From positions 124,001 to 188,000 of the forward strand of contig JAIWZP010000003.1 in assembly GCA_025201375.1 (NCBI GenBank): a DNA stretch of 64,000 bases, written 5' to 3'. The notes beneath the pieces were generated by a model. That model ran no database searches. It saw only the letters and a program-made list of their open reading frames with translations, and was not told where the DNA came from. The position numbers and the translations under genes are program-made. Shown here piece after piece: positions 1 to 10,226 of this stretch (its first letter is position 1; each line of letters opens with the position of its first letter). This DNA is from Gongronella butleri (lineage: Eukaryota; Mucoromycota; Mucoromycetes; Mucorales; Cunninghamellaceae).

Positions 1-731
1 TGCGGCGCAAACAGACAAAAGCCAAGCAGCAGGACCAATTGCCAAAGGGTGCGCGTGCAGACAAGGTCAACCTGGCTCCCGACGTAGAATAGTGCGGTCC
101 TCCAATCTCGGAGTAATGTCAATAGAAATGAAATCATTCAAAAAAAAAAAAAAAGATGGGGGTCCGTGAAACGGCGATGTCCGCGTGGGTGTTTTTTTTC
201 CCCCCTCGTTGTTAGGCAATTTTTCAATCTTGGACATGAAAGGCAACAATTTGAGATCATTGCGACCTTGGTCTGGAGATGGTGTGACGCGAAGATGAGG
301 GGTTTAAAGGGGAGATGGCGCGAGCCGATGGAAAATTCATGGTGGGCCAGGCGAAATCAACAATTGCCTATTTGGTGCACCGCACACGCTCTATCATGCC
401 AATGACTGTTGGCTGATGATCAAATAGAGAGACGGACCCCAATGGGCCCTTTATTTTACACACGTCATATTGTACATAGAAGAGGGGGAGGGAGGAGAAA
501 ACAAGAGATTGATCATACAGCAAGTCAAGCTGACAGGCCTAGAAGCAAGTTGCCACTGGCGCGCGCGAAAGCCAGCGACACAAAAAAAAAAAAAAAAAAA
601 GATAGAGAGAGAGGGGGAAATGGAGGATGCAAAAAGGCAACATAATTGGGGGAATGAGATGTTGTAATGGTAAAATAGGAAAAGATGGGGTAAAAACGAT
701 AGGATGCCAAAGAAAAAAAAAAAAAAACGAG
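1..731. other. Non-coding left edge and 3' flank of the homeodomain gene
   Basis: Low-complexity sequence with several A runs of 12-18 nt. The only landmark is a reverse-strand AATAAA-like hexamer near 450-456, a plausible poly(A) signal for the homeodomain gene that ends at 732. No supported gene was seen. Confidence 0.5.
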
Positions 732-1846
732 CTATGGCTTGCCATTGGTGCTGTCGGTGCTTTGCGTGTCTTTGGAAACAATAAGGAGGTGCGTAAGCCA
801 AGAGGGGAATTTCTAATTTTCTAATTTTTTTTTTTTTTTTACCTTGGCGTCTTCTTCTTCGGCGACGACGGGCCTTGATGCCTGGATAATGATGATTGAG
901 TCGTGCAAGGATGATGGGCAACGTGCGGCGACGCGCATTGATGAACCAATTGCTGATTTGATTGAGTGTGAGCTGTGTTTGCTCCTTTAGCAGCTTTTTT
1001 TCTTCTTCTGTCGGGTATGGATTGCGACAATGCTCGAGCAGCCACTTTTTTAGGATGGCGGTGACGGGTTTGGGCAAGTTACCACGGCGTCGCTTGTCGA
1101 GTTCGTCGAGACAGTCCATATATGTTGGGGAATCAACCGACAGTAGCAGATCATGGTCGTCATCGAGGTCCGGTGACGCTGGCGGTGCGTGTACCGTGGT
1201 GTTCGCGGTCGTTGTGGCTGCTCGACGACGCGTGGTGGTTGTAGAACCCATTGCCGAGCGCCTGGGTGGCGGTGGCGGCGACAAGGATGCGGGGCGAGGT
1301 GCATGCAGTGGAATTGGCGTCGCTGTCGTGGCTGTAGACGCCGTGGCCGACACGGATGGTGACATGGAGCGTGGTAGCGATGCGAGAGCGGCGGCAGGAC
1401 GGTGCAGGGAAGGCGAGGTGGCGTCGTGCAAGGGTGGCAAGACTGTTGAGGAAAACGAGCACGCGGACGCCGTGGAGGAGGAAGAGATGGATGTCGTTGG
1501 GGACACCATGTCCATCATTGTCGTCGTGGGGCGCGAGGGCACCTGGATAGGCGGTAAGACCACGTCGTTTTCCTCCCATCGATGCGAAATTTCAAACAAT
1601 TTCGTCCAAATCTGACTGTTCATCTGAAGCATCATATTGACGCGCTGTCGATGCATCTCAAGATTCGGGCAATCCATCATTGCTGATGACGTGCTGTTGA
1701 ATCGATCGTCGTGAAATAACACAAGGGGCCGGAAGAGGCGTAGCTGCAGCGAAAAAAAAGAAAAAAAGAAAAAAAATGAGAAATGCGAACGTTGAATGGT
1801 CGCTTGAGACCATGTCACTAACCTGTTGTTGGCTATAACTATCCAT
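732..1846 (-). CDS. TALE-class homeodomain transcription factor
   Basis: Probable nuclear DNA-binding regulator of about 320 aa. Exons on the minus strand are 1846-1823 (eight codons, MDSYSQQQ), 1743-843 and probably 769-732. Intron 1 has a GTTAGT donor and a GCTGCAG acceptor. The last exon is inferred: intron 842-770 starts with GTAAAA, ends in AAAG, and the frame closes on TAG after twelve codons. The homeodomain lies near residues 222-283. It has the three-residue TALE loop extension around the PYP motif (NPYPTEEEK) and the recognition helix WFINARRR, with the TALE-typical Ile at position 50. A Ser/Thr/Pro/Ala-rich low-complexity region precedes it and an Arg-rich tail follows. Fungal TALE proteins include CUP9/TOS8-type repressors and HD1 mating-type factors. 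No partner HD2 gene is visible nearby, so a mating-type role is not supported. Homeodomain assignment is firm; the 3' exon is moderate. Confidence 0.88.
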
Positions 1847-3678
1847 CAAAAAAATAAAAGTCAAAGAAAAAGAAGGAATGAAAGAAAGTGGAGGAAAAAC
1901 AAAGAAACAAAAAAAAAAAAAAAAGGGCAGGGACCGTCCGGCAGCTGCTCTTTTATCCTTGTTCCAATGATGCACTAGACCTTAATTAATCTATTGTTTC
2001 GGTCAGGTCGACCTGAGCAAATAAAAATGAGGTGCATCATTGACAAGGTGTGCAAGAGATCCCCACACACATTGTCATGCCTAGCACGTTCTCGCTCATT
2101 TTGGTAAATTTCATTGATCTCTTTGTTTTCGATCACTCTCTCTCTCGGTATCGATTTCGCTCCCTCAATGTCTATCATTTTTCCGCCGGGCTCGCTCAAT
2201 GATCTCTTTTTTGTATTTTTTTTTTCAAGGACGTGACGCGAGCGCGTGTCACTACTTTTTTTTTTATCTTTTCTACAAAATGGTGGCCCACACAAATGTA
2301 GCTCCTACGTCCAAGGAGCAAGGGGTGGAGGGAACCTGCTTTTTGAAAAAGAAAAGGGGAGGGGGGACCCGCGCTTGCCTTGCCACATCAGGAATGAGCA
2401 TCGAGGGCCTCTCTTTTTTTCTTGATAGAAAGGAGTTCTCATCCATTCAAGGAGAGGCCCATTGGGGTTGTACCAGTTTTGGCTAGCGAAAAGATCGGAC
2501 AAGGCTGGAGTGCATGATTTTTTTTTTGTGATCTACACGGGCCATCAGCAAAATAGGGATGAACGCCCTTCCAATTGCCTATTTTTGTCGTTTAGCGTGA
2601 AATGGAGGTCTTTTGTTTACACTCAAACAAAGTTGAAAATGCAATTTTTTTTGTCCTTGCTCATCCGAGTCGAGGGACAAATAAAAATAGGCCAACCCTT
2701 TGAAAATAAAATAAAAAAAAAAACGAGAAAGCGACAAAAGATTGGCGTGTCGCGTGGGCCCCCCTCGGGCTCGCCCACTCAATTCCAAGCGCCGATCCAT
2801 CTCAATGGCAATAAATTACGCCCATCAAGAAAGCCACGCTATGATAGGGCTGAAAAGAAGGAAAGAAAGATCCATGTTTGGGCGTCCTGAGAAGGCATGA
2901 GCGTTTGTTGTCAGTGCAAAAAGGCAAAATGAAACGAAAATTGTGGGGAAAGAGTCCATGGAAGCATCCATTAGGCTACTTTTTGTGTAACAATTTGTGT
3001 CATCCATGCCGAGACTGAAAAAAACGTGGTCAAGAAAATATCATAAAAAAAAAAAGCCTCATCAACAGCAGATCGTTCCCTTGACCATATTGGGACGTGT
3101 CGATGCGCCAATGGCGCCCATGAATTGAAAGCAAAAAAAAAAAAAAATCGTGTCCTTTCGTTTTGTCTTGGCAATCAGAGATCGTCAAGGCACGCTTTCC
3201 ATTTTTCGCCATTGGACGGGCGCTCTGAATTGGTGGCGCCCTTTTTTTTTTTTTTTTTTTTTTTGCCACGCGGTCTCGAGCCATGATAGCAACACGGAAA
3301 AAAGGACACTTGACGCGGTTGGGTACGCCAAGCACATGACTCGCTCTTTTTGTCGGGTTCTCATCTGGTGGGCCATCATCTGTGGCGAAAAAAAAAAAAC
3401 GATAAAACTCGCCAAGGTGACGCAAGGCGCGTGTGTACGACCCCAATTGGACTGCGGCCGGTGCGCCCAAAGTCATTTTGATCGTGGCCGTGGGCCGTGA
3501 GTGCCGTGGCAATGCCTGCGGCACTTGGTCACTGCGGCAAGTTTCTATATAGTTTCCATGAAGAATGGTGATTATTTGCTTCATTTCATCCTCAAATTCA
3601 ACAAACTTTGTCTCTTTTTCCTCTGTTGATGCCCTTTTCAATACAATTCAAGCTCAATTTCAAGTTTCAATCCTAGCC
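1847..3678. other. Intergenic, homopolymer-rich, no gene seen
   Basis: Frequent A/T runs, including an 18-nt T run near 3243-3264. No conserved protein was recognised in any frame. A TATA-like TATATAG lies at about 3545-3551, upstream of the following gene. Confidence 0.5.
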
Positions 3679-4504
3679 ATGTCGACTCGTAGTACAAGAA
3701 ACTCCCACAAGCACCGTTTCTCTATGGACAGCATCGCACGACTGCAAGATGCTGTCTATACTTGCGATTTCCACCACGATGTCCTGCAATGTTATGAGGA
3801 AGAAAGTGTCCCTGGTGGACTCTTCCTCACTGCTGTCTCGTCGGTTCAGGGACTACGATTGTCTGATGGACAGCGACCTGGCCATTTACTTTTCGAGGGC
3901 CGCTCTTGGTGATCTGCTGACCATGGTACGTGCCTGTCCCTGGCAATCGGGTCTGGTGTCGCTCAATTTGCACGTCCGTCAAAAAGGCGTGTCGGTCCTT
4001 TCCATGTTGCAATCGCAATGCGCGCAAATCATCTATACCACGCCCAATGCCGGTGGCGCCAGTATCATTTCCGAGGCCATGTCCATGGAAGTCCTGGCGC
4101 GCATGATGGGCGCGCAATTGGTGTACACGGAAATGGACTTGGTCTACAGCACATCGCGCACCGCCATCACCGATTACGCGTGCCGCATTGGCGACGCGCT
4201 TATCGGCGTGTCCGTCACGCGCGCAATGTGCTTTGGAAACGCCTTGTGCAAGAACAATGCGCGACGCATCCTCGTCAAAAAGTTGGCAGGCATCCTCCAG
4301 TCGTCCCAGACCGTCGCCAATTGCTCCTTTGATAGACAGATCCTGCACGTGTGGACTCAAACCGCAAAAGACGCGTCCCTAGTCAAATCCATCTTTGCCA
4401 GGCACATCCCCAATACCCTAAAGGCCAATACCATCTTACTCGTTACCACCATCAACTTTGACGCCCTGTTTTACGAAAAAGGCACTTCAAAAAGGAGTGT
4501 CTAA
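3679..4504 (+). CDS. Unrecognised conserved-looking protein, with a frame change near its 5' end
   Basis: The main open frame runs from ATG 3749 to 4504 (251 codons), with GC-rich third positions and no sequence I can place with confidence. It vaguely recalls a family of unknown function found in early fungi and amoebae, with a phrase like EAMSMEVLARMMGA followed by IGVSVTRAM; that is recollection only. A second open frame starting at ATG 3679 (MSTRSTRNSHKHRF...) also looks coding up to about 3840 and is in frame 1, while the main frame is frame 2. The two join cleanly if 3840-3897 is a 58-nt intron (GTCGGT...CGAG), but that donor is poor beside the GTAA donors elsewhere here. Otherwise the start is ATG 3749, or the locus carries a one-base indel. 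No signal peptide or membrane segment is evident. Confidence 0.55.
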
Positions 4505-5699
4505 TCATCGTGCGTTTTTTTTTTATTTTTTACTTTTTGTATGCGCCATGCCTTTTTTTTTTTCTTCTCAATTGTTGCTCCTTTCTCCTTTTTTTACATC
4601 CCTTTTTTTTGTTTCTTTGTATCATATTCGTTTTATATCCCTTTTTGAATACCGAGCAATGCTGTTCGATGTGCAAAATAAAAAAAAAGCAGAATGTCGA
4701 CGCACAAACACGCTTTTTGTCAAAAGAAAAAGCTTTTTTTTTTCTTGCGAGAAACAAAGCGAGTGAAACTTTTACGGTGGAAAAACGTGCTGCCGAAAAA
4801 GGAAGGGGCGCCCTTCTCGCGCATAGCCAATGCGGGTGAGCGCGCTGTTTCTGCCTTTTTTTATCACCACTGACAAGCCTCCGCCACAAACGACAAAAAA
4901 TCGATGTTGCGCGACATTGGGAACCATGGAGCGCTATTTTTTTTTTTTTTTTAATTCTACTCACACGCTCACACGCCCTCGGATGCATCGCTTTGACGGT
5001 GTGCTTCTTTATTTTTTTTTTCAATGACGCTGAGGACTGGCCAAATTTGGCAACGCCAGATGAGGGTTTGTGGAACGGAGTTTGTGTCACCTTGTCCACG
5101 AAGCCATATTTGTGATCTGCGCAGAAGGTGGGGGGTACGGGAAAAAAAGGGGGGTGGGTGAAAAAAAAAAGCATAAACCAGGCGCCAAACGTGAAAAAGC
5201 AACACGGTCGTGTCTCCCCCATGGCGGGGGGAAAGGAACGAGGCACACGAATAAACAACACAACTCAAACCCCTTTTTCTTTTTCCACATGGACCTTTTT
5301 TTTTAAAATGGCTACAGGTTGGCCGGGGAAGCTGCGGCGACAAATGACTTGCGGCATGGCTGATGCGTCCACTTGACATCCCGCGAAAAAAAAAAAAGAC
5401 AGCGGCGATTGGACCAAAAAATGACGTCGAGAAGGGGAATGGGGGTTGCTGTCGGCGAAATCGTGTGCAGGCAATGAATTTTTTTTTTATTGCGGTGCGC
5501 TTTTTTGCCCTTTTCAATGTGGAGCTGCAAAAAAAAAAAAAGTTTTTGAACAGCGAGGTGGTGCCTCTTCTTTCTTTTTCCCTTTCTTTCACACACCTTT
5601 TCCTTTTTTTGTATTCTGCTTTTGCCCCGTTTTTCGTTTTCTCGCTCCCCCACTCTCTCTCTCTCTCTCTCCTCAGTTGTTTGACAGCTCCACGCAGAT
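4505..5699. other. Intergenic, homopolymer-rich, no gene seen
   Basis: Many A and T runs of 8-16 nt and a CT-rich stretch just before 5700 (CTCTCT repeat at about 5655-5675), probably the promoter or 5' UTR of the next gene. Nothing else was supported. Confidence 0.5.
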
Positions 5700-6815
5700 A
5701 TGAAGCGCTCTCGAAACAAGGTTATTGCCGTCGAAATAGACCAAATTCTGGCACGCACGCTGGACGCCTTTGTTCTGTGGCACAACGACGCCTACGACAC
5801 GGAATGGGCTGTCGACGACGTCAAGTGCAGAGACTTGACTCGCGTCTTTGGAGGCAACAAGGCTGACGGCTGTGCCAAGTTGCGCGAGTTTTATGACTCG
5901 AAGCAATTTTGCGAAATGCAGCCCATTGACGGCGACTCGCCAACCTGGGGCGCACTCGAGGTTCTCCAGACGCTGAAACGACGCAAGTGGTCACTTGTCA
6001 TTGTCACGTATCGGCCTCAATTCACGAACAAGGCCACACAGCGCTTCATTGATCGACATTATCCTGGTAAAAAAAAAAAAAGACAAAAAGAAAAACGGAG
6101 GCAAGAGTTGGGCAGGAGAAAAAAAGGGCCATGAGGATCCGTGTTTGGGTTGCGATCACAAGAAGGGAAGGGGGGGCGAGAGTAGGAGCCCAAAGGATCA
6201 AGGAGGGGGGCTATCCCCTTCCGCCCTCCCCCCAAGCCGCGCGGCAAGGAAAAATAAAATAAAATTGACCTTTTCTTTTAAAAAAAATTTGTAGGAATAT
6301 TTGATCACATCTATTATTGCAACCAAGGTCTGTCCGTGGCCGACCAGCTGGACTATGTGCCCAAGCCAATTGCCATCATGTGCCAGGAAATTGGCGCCGA
6401 CTATTTGATTGACGATGCGCTGGAGCATTGTATGGACTGCAGCACCCTGGACATGACGCTGCTGCTGTATGACCACCAGGGCAAATACAACTATAATCAC
6501 ATGGTGCCCAAGAAGCGGCCACGGAACGGCCGTCCCACCCTCACGTCCACTTCCAAGCAATTGTATCAACAATCGCCCTCGGGCACCCTGCCGGATAATG
6601 TCATCCGTGTAAAGTCTTGGAAGGCCATCCTCGATCGATTCCCCATGCCGCCCAGCCCGCTGCGCCATTGCCACTACCCTTCCAAACACCCAATGGCAAG
6701 CTCATTGCGCAAACGAAGGCATAGCAGCATCCGGCCCGCGCCACCAAGTCATGACACGGATCAAGACGATGAAAAAGTCTACCCGTGGAACGACCGTGAT
6801 GCCATTGCTGTGTGA
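5700..6815 (+). CDS. HAD-superfamily 5'(3')-deoxyribonucleotidase-like protein, first catalytic Asp replaced
   Basis: Two exons, 5700-6066 and 6295-6815, give 295 aa. The 228-nt intron begins GTAAAAAAAAAAAA and ends TTTGTAG. The protein resembles the fungal NT5C-like HAD family: N-terminal core strand IAVEIDQILARTL, then KLREFYDSKQF, the second HAD motif around SLVIVTYRPQF, GIFDHIYYCNQ, and a third acidic motif LIDDALEHC. Family members normally start with DxDxxLA. Here the nucleophile position is Glu (VEIDQ), so phosphatase activity is doubtful, though the second Asp and the distal DD pair are kept. The C-terminal 100 residues (basic, Ser/Pro-rich) extend beyond the usual domain. It is likely cytosolic because no targeting signal is seen. 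Family call is good; catalytic activity is inferred to be weak or lost. Confidence 0.78.
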
Positions 6816-7905
6816 CCCCCATCTTGGGTCCTCTTTTATAATTTTTTTTTGACCTTGCTTTTATATCCCCTTTTTCCTTTGCACGCCGCTTTTTTTGATT
6901 TTTTCATCCCCCCTCCTCATGCCCCCCCTTCCCTTGACCGCCTTTGACATTGTACCCTTTTCGAATCTTCTTGGCCCTCCCTCCCCCCGCCACCCAGCTA
7001 ATTTGTACCCTTTCTTTGATTGCCCTCATTTTCTTCAAGAAAATCCTAGTAAAATTCGCGACTGACAGTTGCCATTGAAACTCCCTTTTTTTACTTTTTT
7101 TATCTTCGTGGGGCGAGCGGCACGAACGGGCCCTGGCGCCCAATCACGATGCCTGCCACTGCAAAAAGTTGTTCGACATGATTTCATGCATGTCCGAAAA
7201 AGGAAAGCCCGTGGCATTGGGGGAGGAGCTCTTGGGGGGAGACACCCACCGCCAATTGAAATTCCACCAGGGGCTCACGCTCTCCCATTGGCTCCCACAG
7301 GACTTGGGGAACGGGCCGTGTGCCGCCTGCTTTGAATCTTAATCTCACGCTTTTTCTGTCACAATCTTTCAGGATCATCAGGCACACTCCAAAACCTGTG
7401 ATCCACTTTTTTTTTTTCGGCATCTGTTGGGGCAGGCGTGCATTTCCCTTTTGCCTTTTTACCCTTCAGGGACCGTCCAGAAGGGTAGCAGCATGGAAGA
7501 AAGCCACAAAAAAAAAAAAAAAAAAAGCTCAGCGGCGCGGTGCATCCATATCTTGCAAGGCTTGGCACGCGCAGCGATCACATGCAGATGGCCAGGGTGG
7601 AGGCGTGTAACCGATCGCGTCAAAACGAAGCGCCAGCCATACGGTAGAATCGCACATCCACAAGGAAACACACAGATCCGTGCTACATGTCGCCTTGTGT
7701 TTGCCGTGACACTCGAAGCACGCGCACTATCTTCCTTCCCCCGTGAACCATCAGCCATCAGGCGCACCATGACCGCGATTTGCATGGCAAAAGCGCAATG
7801 GAATCCAAACCTCAAGGCACAAAATCCAAATTTGATCCCCTTTTACCCTTTTAACTCGCCAAATACGCATGACAGCAGGCCAGAACGCGTCGTGATGTGA
7901 AATAC
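6816..7905. other. Intergenic with one weak exon candidate
   Basis: Pyrimidine-rich 6830-7010, then GC-richer sequence. The plus strand is open without stops from 7079 to 7340, with strongly GC-biased third positions and two CxC/CxxC-like cysteine pairs (HCKK..., CAACFES before TAA). It has no initiator ATG near its start and no clear acceptor, and the opposite strand is also open there. It may be the last exon of an unseen gene or chance. Confidence 0.25.
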
Positions 7906-7910
7906 CAAGC

Positions 7911-8655
7911 TAGTAAATCACGTAGAAGAAGAGCTGCAGCCGTAAAAAAGCGCGCAACACGCAAATCCAAAATCAGCCGTGGTATGGCACCCAAACCAAA
8001 ATCGAAAAAATAGGTCCCCAGAAGTGCGCCAAACTTTCCCACAAGAGAGGCCGGGTGGAGAAACCACGGAAAATGCCAACAGAGAGGCAGATTCATCTTG
8101 GTATTGACGAGCAATACGCGATTTTCGTTTAAATTTCAGATGCAATTTTCGCCACAAAAACGTGTCGATAAAGCTCCGCCGACGCGTCCACTCGCAAGAG
8201 GTGCTCCAGATGCATGGGTTTGATGGGAAAGAGACGCGTGCAACTCGACACCTAACGCGGTTTTTCACGCGTCAAAAAACATATATAATTTTGAAACCGT
8301 GTTAAAAATGCCAAAAAAGCAATATATCCAGAGATTATCAATGTCCACATACGCAGCGTGCCATACCCTTTCTGTTGATATGACTTTCAAGACATTGTTT
8401 CCAATATTCGCGGAGTTTGCCTTGTTAAGAAAATTGGCAGCTTTTCGCATTTTACGCGACAACCAGTCCATTGGCCCCAGGTTTTTTTCTCATTTCCGTC
8501 AGTGAATGCGTGTGCTCTACCTATGTGGTGAATGGCGTGGCGTTCCAGCGACCTAAATTTCGCTCTTTTCAATTCCGTGACTGGACGCCTTGGAAAATCC
8601 GTGGAAAAGCACGATTTTTCAAAATGGACATGGCGCACCGTCGAGTACCCTCAGC
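7911..8655. repeat. Dispersed repeat family A, copy 1
   Basis: About 740 bp that aligns, in the same orientation, with 27570-28280. Shared stretches include the text around CCAAAATCGAAAAA(A)TAGG (8005 and 27627), GACGAGCAAT (8106 and 27738), a cluster of ACGCGT-containing motifs (8183-8275 and 27797-27907), TTTTACGCG (8449 and 28085) and CCTTGGAAAATCC (8588 and 28219). The copies are clearly diverged, with indels. No open frame is shared, so this is probably a non-autonomous or heavily decayed element. Confidence 0.72.
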
Positions 8656-10162
8656 TTCATGAACCCTAACCTTATAGGCATTTTGACCTCCTATTTCTCG
8701 GAAATGACCTGGAAAACGGGTACAAAAAAGACTGTTGACCAGAAATTCGACATTTTCCTATAAATGCACCATTTCAGCTGTGGTGCGCCAAATTGCTATT
8801 CGAAAAGGCTGAAGCTTACCAAGCGGAAAGAGACGCGCACGTGTGTCGTTTTGCCACTGCGCGGCAGGGCCCGTGCGCAACGTTTGTACACTTGCAGCAC
8901 CCGATCAAACATTTCAACCCCAGTTTTCTCAGCAACGGACAGGACAGACCACAGCGCGTTGCAGAGATAAAAGATGCAGAATTTGATTCTCTATCGAATA
9001 GGCCCCATTTCATCGCTGGATGACCAAAACTGATCAAGAAATTCTATTTTCTAAAATTGGGCTTTGATCATCATTTTCTTGGAATCGGCTTCATCGACCC
9101 CCGATTTTAATTGCAGATTTGCATATGTAGAGAGGGTCAATGCACACAATGACATGACTCTCAGTTGTCCAATGTGTTGGTTGCCAAACGGATTTTACTA
9201 CAGTATTCTGTCTGGGCATGGTTCTCTCAAAGCTGAGAGACCCTACAGATGCATTTTGACCTGGCCAATTTTTTTTTTACCAAAATTTTAAAAGAATTAT
9301 TTCTCCCCAAAAGACTCAATGCAGCGCCACGAAACTTTGCCACATGAAGTTTTTGGCCTCTCTCTTTCCAGAAACAAATAAAACTCCAAAGTTCGATCAG
9401 GCGGTTTGGTGAGCAACTTGACATTACTCGAAACTTGGCTGCAGCGACAAGAAGCCGCTTGTTCAAAAAAAATTTCGCGGTAAAATCATGCTTGGATCGT
9501 CACCAAACTTCGCCACTAGGGTATTTCATCGCTTCTCTTTTCATAAAAAAAATTAAAATCTGGCGGTCGATCAACCTGTTGTCGAGATGTGCATCATTTT
9601 CACGAATTTTCATAACTCGTTATGCTGACCACCTCAAATCACGCTTTGATCGTCTCCAAAGCTTTGCCACTCGCCTATTTCAGCGCGACTGGTTTTAAAA
9701 AGACCTTGAAAAAGTCAACCAGACAGTTGTACTGTAATGAAATCCCATAAAAACACCAAAATAAGAGGATTTTTACAAATACAGTCTTAAACACTGAAAA
9801 CCGTGGTTGGATCGCCTCCAAAACATTTTTTCATCAGACCATTTCCTCGCTTGTTTTTCATCATGGCGTTCAAAATCAGATGTCAATTGAGTCGTTGTGC
9901 GGATGAATCCAAAATATCAACTTTTTCACAAATTCAGCAGTGGCCAGTGGCTTTCGAAATATTTCATGGATCAAGATGAAACTGGCACCATTCAAAAGAG
10001 ACACGCTTGGAAGTCATTTCTACAGTAGAATGTTTGCTTGCCCGATGCGTGAACTTTGTACGCTTCTGTGAAAGGCCTTTGTGCCGTCCCTTTGTCCAGT
10101 CATCGTCAGTTCATCACACACTGATATCATACAGTATGATACTGTATCAGTAATAAGACGGT
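8656..10162. repeat. AT-rich decayed repeat tract with about 160-bp periodicity
   Basis: No supported gene. A degenerate phrase of the form GGATCGTC(A/T)CCAAA..TTTGCCACT..TATTTC recurs near 9495, 9648 and 9811, with a weaker match near 9320, giving a spacing of roughly 155-175 bp. A near-perfect palindrome ATCATACAGTATGAT lies at about 10127-10141, just left of the duplicated gene block. Confidence 0.45.
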
Positions 10163-10226
10163 GCGCCAATTGCTTGCACAGCATGTTTTTTTTATTACAA
10201 AAAAGAAGAGGGATGATGATTAAAAA

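Noticed and set aside
962..1615. 217-codon plus-strand frame
   Set aside because: Antisense shadow of the homeodomain gene, which has clear protein homology on the other strand.
3679..4504. Ornithine decarboxylase antizyme with programmed +1 frameshift
   Set aside because: The frame change and length recalled antizyme, but the downstream protein does not match the antizyme domain and no UCC-UGA shift site is present.
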